A DNA stretch of 64,000 nucleotides from contig JBEKTW010000006.1 of NCBI GenBank assembly GCA_049515655.1, positions 62,001-126,000 of the forward strand. The letters are read 5' to 3'. The DNA comes from JBEKTW01 sp049515655. Lineage in GTDB: Bacteria > Bacteroidota > Ignavibacteria > UBA10030 > SZUA-254. The position numbers and the translations under genes were made by a program. The notes beneath the pieces are model-generated. The model was given only the letters and a program-made list of their open reading frames with translations, did not search any database and was not told the origin of the DNA. Positions 27,196-34,766 of this stretch are shown here, in pieces; the first letter of the stretch is position 1, and each line of letters begins with the position of its first letter.

Positions 27196-27663
27196 GACTT
27201 TATAAAATCGAGAAGGCCGACTTGTTGCATCCTCCCCTAACAGGGGAGGATTTCAGCCAGAGGCTGATGCGCCTCTGGCGCAATAGGAGAGGTTTGATAA
27301 AGCTCCAGATGTTTCAGAGACCGGTCATTTGGTACTCTGAAGAAAATGCCGTTTGTCGTATAATGTTGACTTCCGTCTAGTTCGACCACCAGCTTCGCAT
27401 CGATGCACAGAGAATCTGAACCATGATTCTTAGGATTATGGGATTACCATGATTAAATTTGTCGAGGTAATCATGTAAATCAAGCGAATCACGGTTCAGA
27501 CGGTGGAGGAATGTCTGAACCATGATTTTTGGGCGAGCGTACCGCAAATGCCTATCTCAGCAATACCCCCGCGGAAAATGTGCGGGATTGCTTCTCTTGT
27601 GCGCCGCTTATTTGAGAAGCACCCCCGCGAGACGCACGCGGGATTACTCCTTTTATGCTCCAC
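27196..27663. other. Gene-free stretch packed with hairpins
   Basis: No gene is seen. In order it holds: TCCTCCCC-N5-GGGGAGGA (27230-27250) and GCCAGAGG-N8-CCTCTGGC (27256-27279), possible terminators of the phosphorylase gene; an inverted-repeat element (27415-27500); and paired hairpins after the minus-strand T9SS gene (27570-27678). Confidence 0.7.
27415..27500. repeat. TCTGAACCATGATT inverted-repeat element
   Basis: Left arm TCTGAACCATGATT (27415-27428) is inverted at 27487-27500 as AATCACGGTTCAGA; inner ACCATGATT/AATCATGT add symmetry. A third copy of the left arm follows at 27514-27527 in direct orientation. It has the look of a short non-autonomous palindromic element. Confidence 0.65.
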
Positions 27664-27678
27664 TTATTTGAGGAGTAA
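27570..27678 (-). terminator. Duplicated stop-plus-hairpin cassette after the minus-strand T9SS gene
   Basis: TTACTCCT (27644-27651) and AGGAGTAA (27671-27678) enclose the gene's TAA; next on the minus strand comes CCCGCG-N7-CGCGGG (27624-27642); then a second, diverged copy of the CTCAAATAAG stop region and another CCCGC...GCGGG hairpin. The layout copies that after both LamG genes although the sequences differ. Confidence 0.6.
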
Positions 27679-30600
27679 CATCTTCTTCACCGCCACGTAA
27701 GTCTGTCCGGTAATGCCATTGTCCGGATCGGCAATCCCTTCTGCCATTATGCGATAGAAGTACACACCGGAGGCGAGGCGGGAGGCGTTGAATTCAAATT
27801 CCTGCAGGCCTTCATCCATCTGCTCCCTGTTTATCACCGTTGCCACTTCCTGACCCAAAACATTATAGATCTTCAGCGTCACGAACGATGTTTGTTTCAG
27901 GGTGAAGGAAAATGTCGTCGTAGGATTGAAGGGATTAGGATAGTTTTGTTCCAGTTTATACTGCAGAGGTTCTTGCACGTAACTTCCTCCATGCGGTGTT
28001 ATGCCGGCAGCAAGGGAAGAAAACGCACTATCGATTGTCAGGAAGGGAACCTGAGAAAGATCGCGGAATGGCTTCAAAATCAATCCGGACACGAACGATA
28101 AGGTATCAATCGGTCCCGAGAATGCCGAATCGATCATCCGGATGGTCCAGTACGCCATGTTGAAGTAATTGGTGTCGCAAACGCAGTAGCCCGGGGCGAC
28201 AATAGGTTTTCTCGTTGGCTCGACATATTTGGAGATGGCCGAATCCAGCCTTATGGATATGTTACTTACCGAAAGTCCATTGAAGGGATTTGCCGTGTCG
28301 CCATGGAATATCAGTCCGCCGAATCCGTACGGTGTGATGCCGAACTCGCTTGCGTATATGTTGGCCTTCAGAGTAAGAGCTTCGGCGAAAAGAATGTTGT
28401 TCCCTTTGGTCGGCGTTAGAGTGCTCACCGACGATTTTATCGAGGTCAGCGTATTTGAGAACACTCCGAGGCATCTCGGATGACCCATATGCAAGTGCCC
28501 ATTTTGGTAGAGGGACTTCCAAACGGCAGCAGCAGTGCTGGCATAAGCGGAATGCCCATGCGGAACCAGACCGACCGTCAGTCCGTACCTCGTTGGCAGA
28601 CCATCGGTGTACATTGTCTGCAGCACGTTCATGACGTTCGGCATCGGAAGAAGAAATCTTCCATCTCCATAGGTATTGCGAATCACGACCGTATACGGGG
28701 CAGGGGATAGTGGCCCTTTTACCCACCAATATTTCGGGATGAGCACCTGCTTGGCCGGGCTCGCATAGCTAACTGCAAAAATGACCACGCTGTCGCCTCG
28801 CTCCAGCGTGTCTGCCCCTTCAAGCTTGAATTCCCATTTCCTGAACTTGACATCGTGCGTCCCCCGAGGAAAATGGCTGACGGTGAAGTTCGAGGTATCT
28901 ATCGTCTGGCTGAATTCCACGTGGAGGCCGTTCAACCCGCTGATGGGTGTGATGAGAGTGAAAGTTGCCTGGCTACCGATGCTTTGCACTTTCAGCGCTG
29001 TTCCGGGATGCCCTTTGCCAATGTGGTCGTTCACGTAGGCGATGGCTTCCGGCAGGAACGACCGGAACGCAAGATTGAATGTTGAATCGTACGTTAGACC
29101 AAAATCCGTGCCCGTGCGATTTTCTTCGTCCCCAAGTGCGACGGTCTGAGGTTGGAAAGACGTCGGGAGCGTCTGCCGCCAATGTGTACTCATGACGATC
29201 CGGATGTGATACGTTCCCGTCCCGAGCCCCTCGAACCGATAGTGCCCGCTGTCATCGGTGACAGTAGACATATTCACATTCGGTGTGCGGGAGCCGTTGC
29301 AGTGGAACCCGGAGAGGTAAATATGATTTCCGCTCAATGCCGGTTCCCCGGGCTCGCGCACGCCATCCGCACTCGTGTCATTGAAAGCAGTACCGCTGAT
29401 GGATCCCGGAAGAAGCACATAGGACCCGAACATCACACTGTCTTTTACCTGGCCGGAGTCAAGCTGTGTGCTGAAGTTGCCTGACGGAGTCGACTGGTGC
29501 CATCCACAGACGCCATTGAGCTGGACGACATATTTTCCTGCGGCGAGATCCTCGAAGGAAAACCTTCCCGAACTGTCCGTGGTTGTGTAACCGAGCCACG
29601 ATCTCACCGTATCGTAGAGTGTCAGGCTACGGTTTTCGAGCGCCGGCTCGCGGTCATCCATCGCACCGTTTCGGTTCAGGTCGTTGAAAACGAATCCCCG
29701 TATCGCGCCGTATTGGGGTGGAAGCTCATAGCTTCCAAAGAGGAATCCGCTGAACACCGTATCCTTGGGAGGCACCACAATGCTGTATTGCCGACTGGGG
29801 GGTATGGTGGAAACCCAGTGGGAGGGAAGGTATTCCGTGATGTGGTACCTGCCGGATCCGAAAACGAAGAAGGCAAATTGTCCCAAAGAATCAGGCTGGG
29901 TGTCATCAATCCAGGAGTAGCTCGAATCGTCCAGTTCAATCCAGGGATCCATGAACGGAGGTTCCCCTGGAGTGAAAAGACTGTCTTTGTTCAGGTCCTC
30001 GAATACGTTACCGAGGATCAGGCAGCCCAACCGGTAATTGCCGAAGTTGATGTTGTTCACTCTCGCGCCCGACGTGTCCAGAACAGCACTCATCGTCGTG
30101 GGAGTCGACGTTTGCGTCCAGGGAGTCTGGATGACCTCCGAGAACTGGTATGAGCCGAGCGGCAGGGGTATGTTGAATGTCCCGCACCGTGATATCTGCA
30201 TCGTGATGGTGAGCGGACCGGTCACCGTGACGAGCCAGTTCGCGAGCCCCCGCTCTCCGGCATCGAGGATGCCGTTTTGGTTCTGGTCGTAGTACACCCG
30301 TCCGCTAACCCAACCGGATTGGTCGAAGACAGCCACGTTGTCGACGAACCAGCCGGGGAATGCATTGAAGAGGGAGTCGCCGGTATCGAAGACAAACCGA
30401 AGATTGATCGTCTGGTCGGCGTACGCTGTTAGGTCGAGTGTCGATACCTTCCAGCCGTAACTGTCACCCGAAGGCGATTCGGCGTAGCCGCCGCGCAGGT
30501 GAGTCCAACTTGTGCCGCCGTCGGTCGTAACGTCGACCATGCAGAAATCAAAACCGGCCTCGGTGAAATAGTTTTCCGTGAACAGGAGAGTGACGTTTCC

Positions 30601-31116
30601 GGTGGCGCCGGTGAGATTGATAGCAGGCGAGATTAACTCCTCATGGACCCGTGCTCCCGTTACATAGTTTTTCTGCTCTTCGATGCCGGGCCACCAACTG
30701 TGAGTGGGGGAATTCGCGTCGAGAGTCGTCCGATGCCATGCAGCGCTGTCGGCGGGTGAGACGGCCGCCCAACCGTTCGTGCCGCTTTCCATATCGTCGT
30801 AGAAAAAAGTGCTTGAAGAAGTTTTGAAAAGTTTGTTATACTGCATCGACACTTTCGGCGGGACCCCTGCTGGCGTTCGTGTCTTCAGTTCGCGTTGAGC
30901 CAAGGTCACTTGCCGTTGATGTTCTGTGAATTGTCGTTTCACGTTCGCGGCGCGTTCTTGGATGGATTGCAGCCGGGACTTCCGGGGGCCAGGGACATTC
31001 GCTGAAAGCTGAACCGGGAGAGTGAAAAAGACGAAGATAGCCAGAAGGGCAGCTATGCCTGGCATTACTAGTTTCGGGCATCCCGATTCGATGAGGAGAG
31101 AAAGAGTGCGTCTCAT
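27664..31116 (-). CDS. Large T9SS-secreted protein with SdrD-like B repeats
   Basis: The 1150-residue protein has an N-terminal signal region (IAALLAIFVFFTLPVQLSA), a MAM/immune-inhibitor-A-like sandwich at about 100-270 (FFYDDMESGTNGWAA, FPGWFVDNVAVFD), four SdrD-like B repeats between about 270 and 660 (openings such as VYYDQNQNGILDAGE, VFEDLNKDSLFTPGE, VFNDLNRNGAMDDRE, AFNDTSADGVREPGE, each with an acidic calcium-type loop), a unique region, and a T9SS tail (NYPNPFNPTTTFSF ... KKMLLLK). AAGGAAAG precedes the ATG. It is probably a calcium-stabilised surface or secreted rod. No enzymatic motif is seen. The upstream region contains the 152-bp tandem array. Confidence 0.85.
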   Translation of the reverse strand: MRRTLSLLIESGCPKLVMPGIAALLAIFVFFTLPVQLSANVPGPRKSRLQSIQERAANVKRQFTEHQRQVTLAQRELKTRTPAGVPPKVSMQYNKLFKTSSSTFFYDDMESGTNGWAAVSPADSAAWHRTTLDANSPTHSWWPGIEEQKNYVTGARVHEELISPAINLTGATGNVTLLFTENYFTEAGFDFCMVDVTTDGGTSWTHLRGGYAESPSGDSYGWKVSTLDLTAYADQTINLRFVFDTGDSLFNAFPGWFVDNVAVFDQSGWVSGRVYYDQNQNGILDAGERGLANWLVTVTGPLTITMQISRCGTFNIPLPLGSYQFSEVIQTPWTQTSTPTTMSAVLDTSGARVNNINFGNYRLGCLILGNVFEDLNKDSLFTPGEPPFMDPWIELDDSSYSWIDDTQPDSLGQFAFFVFGSGRYHITEYLPSHWVSTIPPSRQYSIVVPPKDTVFSGFLFGSYELPPQYGAIRGFVFNDLNRNGAMDDREPALENRSLTLYDTVRSWLGYTTTDSSGRFSFEDLAAGKYVVQLNGVCGWHQSTPSGNFSTQLDSGQVKDSVMFGSYVLLPGSISGTAFNDTSADGVREPGEPALSGNHIYLSGFHCNGSRTPNVNMSTVTDDSGHYRFEGLGTGTYHIRIVMSTHWRQTLPTSFQPQTVALGDEENRTGTDFGLTYDSTFNLAFRSFLPEAIAYVNDHIGKGHPGTALKVQSIGSQATFTLITPISGLNGLHVEFSQTIDTSNFTVSHFPRGTHDVKFRKWEFKLEGADTLERGDSVVIFAVSYASPAKQVLIPKYWWVKGPLSPAPYTVVIRNTYGDGRFLLPMPNVMNVLQTMYTDGLPTRYGLTVGLVPHGHSAYASTAAAVWKSLYQNGHLHMGHPRCLGVFSNTLTSIKSSVSTLTPTKGNNILFAEALTLKANIYASEFGITPYGFGGLIFHGDTANPFNGLSVSNISIRLDSAISKYVEPTRKPIVAPGYCVCDTNYFNMAYWTIRMIDSAFSGPIDTLSFVSGLILKPFRDLSQVPFLTIDSAFSSLAAGITPHGGSYVQEPLQYKLEQNYPNPFNPTTTFSFTLKQTSFVTLKIYNVLGQEVATVINREQMDEGLQEFEFNASRLASGVYFYRIMAEGIADPDNGITGQTYVAVKKMLLLK

Positions 31117-31416
31117 AGTTCTTTCCTTTCGTGTTGGTTGGTCGCAGCTGGGGAAAGGGTGTGACGCAGTAGCTGCGTGAGCATCACATTAAATAAATCT
31201 AATCAATTGTTGAGGGAAAGTCAATGACGACCGCTACCGCTGATAAGAATGATGGTAAAAATGATGACGATGGTGAATATGATATTGGTTACAGAGAAAT
31301 CGGTCCGATTAATTACTCGAAAGGAGAAGAGAAACGAGGATCGGAGTGATGCATGGGGCTATCCCAAAAACAAAGACGGTTGCAAGGACTTTTTGAACAG
31401 CATGGATACATTATAG

Positions 31417-32290
31417 TGACTTCTCTGTCATCAAATCATCAGCTCTTATCAGCGTCATCAGCGGTTCGGACCTTCCACAATTCTTATCTCCTCTTCCGTC
31501 TCGCCGTCTGAACCGCTGATGGTTATGATGAAATGATACCGCTGATTCTTGTGATGACATTGTGCAATTGACTTCTCTGTCATCAAATCATCAGCTCTTA
31601 TCAGCGTCATCAGCGGTTCTGACACTCCAGAGTTCCAATCTCTTCCTCCGTCTCACTGTCTGAACCGCTGATAGTTATGATGAAATGATACCGCTGATCG
31701 GTTTGTCGCATACCTGATTGCATGTCGCGTCATTTCTTGTCATCATTCATCTTGATCAAACTCATCATGTGCCATCAGCGTAATCAGCGGTTCTGACGTT
31801 CCACAATTCTTATCTCCTCTTCCGTCTCACCGTCTGAACCGCTGATGGTTATGATGAAATGATACCGCTGATTCTTGTGATGACATTGTGCACGTGACTT
31901 CTCCGTCATTATAATTATCAGCTCTTATCAGCGTAATCAGCGGTTCTGACGTTCCACAATTCTGATCTCTTCCTCCGTCTCGCCGTCTGAACCGCTGATG
32001 GTTATGATGAAATGATACCGCTGATTCTTGTGATGACATTGTGCAAGTGACTTCTCTGTCATCAAATCATCAGCTCTTATCAGCGTCATCAGCGGTTCGG
32101 ACGTTCCACAATTCTTATCTCCTCTTCCGTCTCACCGTCTGAACCGCTGATGGTTATGATGAAATGATACTGCTGATTCTTGTGATGACATTGTGCACGT
32201 GACTTCTCCGTCATCATAATCATCAGCTCTTATCAGCGTCATCAGCGGTTCTGACGTTCCACAATTCTGATCTCTTCTTCGGTCAGCCCA
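31417..32290. repeat. 152-bp tandem repeat array (about six copies)
   Basis: Units start with TGACTTCTCTGTCATCA at 31417, 31569, 31895, 32048 and 32200, with one diverged copy between 31720 and 31895; spacing is 152-153 bp. Every unit contains AACCGCTGATGGTTATGATG and an ATCAGCGTCATCAGCGGTT segment. On the minus strand each unit also encodes the short end EEEIRIVERQNR-stop seen in the gene remnant at 32242-32347. There are no unique spacers, so this is not a CRISPR array. Confidence 0.85.
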
Positions 32291-32347
32291 TAAAGTTCAT
32301 ACACAAGCTCATCAATCTTCCTATCCGTTGCTGCGATAACGCTCCGG
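32242..32347 (-). pseudogene. C-terminal remnant of a restriction-modification-like gene
   Basis: Reading the minus strand just past the S46 stop gives about 34 codons: IAATDRKIDELVYELYGLTE then EEIRIVE and a TGA at 32242-32244. The phrase DELVYELYGLTEEEI is, from memory, common at the C-terminus of N6-adenine methylase/type IIG restriction proteins. No start or other domain is present. The last codons are the part amplified in the tandem array. Confidence 0.5.
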
Positions 32348-34510
32348 TCAGTGAATCACGAGTTCCTTCAGTATGTTCTCCGCGTTCGAAAACTTGTCGA
32401 GGATGAAGAGCACGTAGCGTGTGTCCACACATATCGAGCGATTCATCGACGGTTGGTAGATGTAGTCGCCGACCACAGCTTCCCAGTTCCCATCGAAGGC
32501 AAGTCCGATGAGCTCGCCCTTTCCGTTCAGAACAGGGCTGCCGGAGTTGCCGCCGGTGATGTCCAGGTTCGCGAGAAAATCCGTCGGAACGTCGCCCAAT
32601 TTCGGGTCGGCATAGCGGCCAAAGTCCTTCTTCTCCCAGAGCTCCCGAACCTTTGGCGGTACGATAAATGGATCTTCGCCCGTCTCCTTCTCCAGAACGC
32701 CGGACAGCGTCGTGAAGTAGTTGTAATGGACGGCATCGCGCGGGTTGTACGAAGCTATTTCACCATAGGTTAGCCTGAGCGTTCGGTTTGCATCGGGATA
32801 AATGTCGGCGCCTTTCCAGGCCATAACTGCTTCCAACAATCTTTCCCGCAATTGACCGATTTGAGCATTAAACTTCTGAGCGTGCGCCTGAAGGGGAGCG
32901 TTGTCCTTGTCCAGCTCGATGGCAAATTTGACAAATCGGTCGTCGCGAATATCGTCGGCGGATTTCGTCATCAACTTTATGCATCCCTCGACTGTTGAGA
33001 GCCGGGAATCGTCGTACAAATCATGGACAAACTCGTTGATTGCACGGTCGCGCTTTTCGCCCTCTTTGTCCCCAACGATATGCTTGACCGCCTCGATTTG
33101 CTGCGACGGCGGCAGGTCTGCCGCTTTCCGGATAAGTGCCGCGAGGATTTCTTTGTCAACGGCAAGGTCGCCGTTCTTGAACGTGTTATTGATGAAATCT
33201 TTCAGGCTGCTAATCTTGGCGTCGCTCGGTTTCACGGCTCCGGTCGAGTCCTTCGCAAATGAATTTGCAAAATCACGGAACTGGCCGGCAATACGAAGAA
33301 TATCGGCGCCCGAGGTTAGTTGTCCCAGGACGATCTGCTTTTTATTGAATGACTTCAGATCATCGTAGAGCGTCGCGATTTCAGAAAGAATGTTTCCGTA
33401 CTTGGATTTCAGTTCGGGCTTCGAATTGATGAACGACTGGAACTTGATTTCGTCCTGCTTCCTGACTTCCACCACATTCGTATGCTTCATCCCCTCGAGC
33501 GTTCCCTCATAGTTCTTGTACGTATTCGCGAGTCCCCGCCACCGGCTGGCGAACTTTATTTCCACGGCGCGGTCGTTCTTGCCCGCTGCCTCGATGATAT
33601 CCATACGCTTTTTGAATAATTCCATCGTCAAGGGAAGCGTTTCATCCTTCGCGAGCTGTATTTCAGATGCAGTCCTGTAGCGATAAGTTCTGCCGGGAAA
33701 GCCCATGATCATCGCGAACGAACCCTCGGAATATCCGTTGAGAGAGATAGGCAGGAACTTCCTCGGTGTATACGGGACATTACTTCTTGAATACTTCGCG
33801 GGCTTGCCGTCGGGACCGACATAGGCGCGCATCAGGGCGAAGTCGCAGGTGTGCCTCGGCCAGTACCAGTTATCGATTTCTCCGCCATAATTTCCGAGAG
33901 CGGTCGGCGGGGCGTACACAAGCCGCACGTCTGTCAGGACCTCAAACCCGAACAGGAAATACTCCACTCCATTATAGGTTTCTGCGACTGAGTACTCATT
34001 ATCGGTCGTGCCCTTCATGGCTTTCTGCACTTCGCTGATCTTATCCTGTATCGCTTTTGAGCGTACTTGGGCATTCATGGTATCGCTGACGGCGCTGAGA
34101 ATTTCGGAGGTGACGTCCTTAATCGAAATCACGACCTGGGCGCGGTACGTCGTCGAAAGCTCCTCGGTCTTGCTCCGTGCGTAAAAACCGTTCTTGAGAT
34201 AATCGTCCTGAACGGAGCTTACGGATTGAATTGCCCCGAAGGCAACATGGTGGTTGGTGATGATCAAACCTTCGTTCGAGATGAAGGATCCCGTTCCCCC
34301 TCCGAGGAGAACAACCGCGTCCTTGAGACTTACTCCATCAGGATTGTAGACCTCCAGCGGTTTCAATGCAAGGCCATGCTTCTGCATATCGGTCCACGGA
34401 AGCTTGTTCACTTGAGTCAGCATCCACATTCCTTCGTCCATTGTGGACCAGCCGCAAAAGAACAGGATGCACGAAACCACCACGATGAAAATGAGTCGAA
34501 TCTCTCTCAT
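32348..34510 (-). CDS. S46 family dipeptidyl-peptidase (DPP7/DPP11-like)
   Basis: The ATG after GGAAGAGAG gives 720 residues, the usual S46 length, starting with a signal peptide (LIFIVVVSCILFFCG) and the family's DEGMWMLTQVNKLPW. The serine-protease elements are the His in ITNHHVAFGAIQ and the nucleophilic Ser in TGGNSGSPVLNGKG, with an Asp in the WPRHTCDFALMRAYVG region. These periplasmic exopeptidases release dipeptides from oligopeptides and support amino-acid-based growth in Bacteroidota. I cannot decide between DPP7-type (hydrophobic) and DPP11-type (acidic P1) specificity by eye. The gene stands alone; the 256 bp before it are shared with the divergent histidine kinase. Confidence 0.92.
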   Translation of the reverse strand: MREIRLIFIVVVSCILFFCGWSTMDEGMWMLTQVNKLPWTDMQKHGLALKPLEVYNPDGVSLKDAVVLLGGGTGSFISNEGLIITNHHVAFGAIQSVSSVQDDYLKNGFYARSKTEELSTTYRAQVVISIKDVTSEILSAVSDTMNAQVRSKAIQDKISEVQKAMKGTTDNEYSVAETYNGVEYFLFGFEVLTDVRLVYAPPTALGNYGGEIDNWYWPRHTCDFALMRAYVGPDGKPAKYSRSNVPYTPRKFLPISLNGYSEGSFAMIMGFPGRTYRYRTASEIQLAKDETLPLTMELFKKRMDIIEAAGKNDRAVEIKFASRWRGLANTYKNYEGTLEGMKHTNVVEVRKQDEIKFQSFINSKPELKSKYGNILSEIATLYDDLKSFNKKQIVLGQLTSGADILRIAGQFRDFANSFAKDSTGAVKPSDAKISSLKDFINNTFKNGDLAVDKEILAALIRKAADLPPSQQIEAVKHIVGDKEGEKRDRAINEFVHDLYDDSRLSTVEGCIKLMTKSADDIRDDRFVKFAIELDKDNAPLQAHAQKFNAQIGQLRERLLEAVMAWKGADIYPDANRTLRLTYGEIASYNPRDAVHYNYFTTLSGVLEKETGEDPFIVPPKVRELWEKKDFGRYADPKLGDVPTDFLANLDITGGNSGSPVLNGKGELIGLAFDGNWEAVVGDYIYQPSMNRSICVDTRYVLFILDKFSNAENILKELVIH

Positions 34511-34684
34511 AACTCTCTTCCTTCCATTGAGAAAACGATTGTTGAGTTCAAAAGAACTGAAAAGGGGCGGGATGCTAATCCCTGCTTTCACAATGGCCTC
34601 AAAATGCTAAAAATTCCGGAATAGTGCAAGCAAGGAGGAAATTGCCGGTGATTCGATTCCGGACCTCTGTTCTTGCTTTCTCTC

Positions 34685-34713
34685 TTGACTCTTGCCGGCG
34701 AATTTGCTACCAT
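34685..34713 (+). promoter_or_regulatory. Sigma-70-type promoter of the histidine kinase operon
   Basis: TTGACT at 34685-34690, 17-bp spacer, TACCAT at 34708-34713. It overlaps the earliest possible start (TTG at 34692) and so supports the later ATG at 34767. Confidence 0.5.
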
Positions 34714-34766
34714 TAGGCAGTTTCGGTCAAACGATTCTTTGGAGCGGGATATCTATTGTCAACAGC

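Noticed and set aside
31827..32039. 70-codon ORF in the tandem array
   Set aside because: It starts and stops within repeat units and repeats its own sequence; it is a by-product of the array.
31417..32290. CRISPR array
   Set aside because: The units are 152 bp and repeat end to end without unique spacers, and no cas gene is near.
34692..34766. N-terminal extension of the histidine kinase from a TTG
   Set aside because: The TTG lies inside the candidate promoter and the added residues show no signal; the ATG at 34767 directly precedes the first membrane helix.
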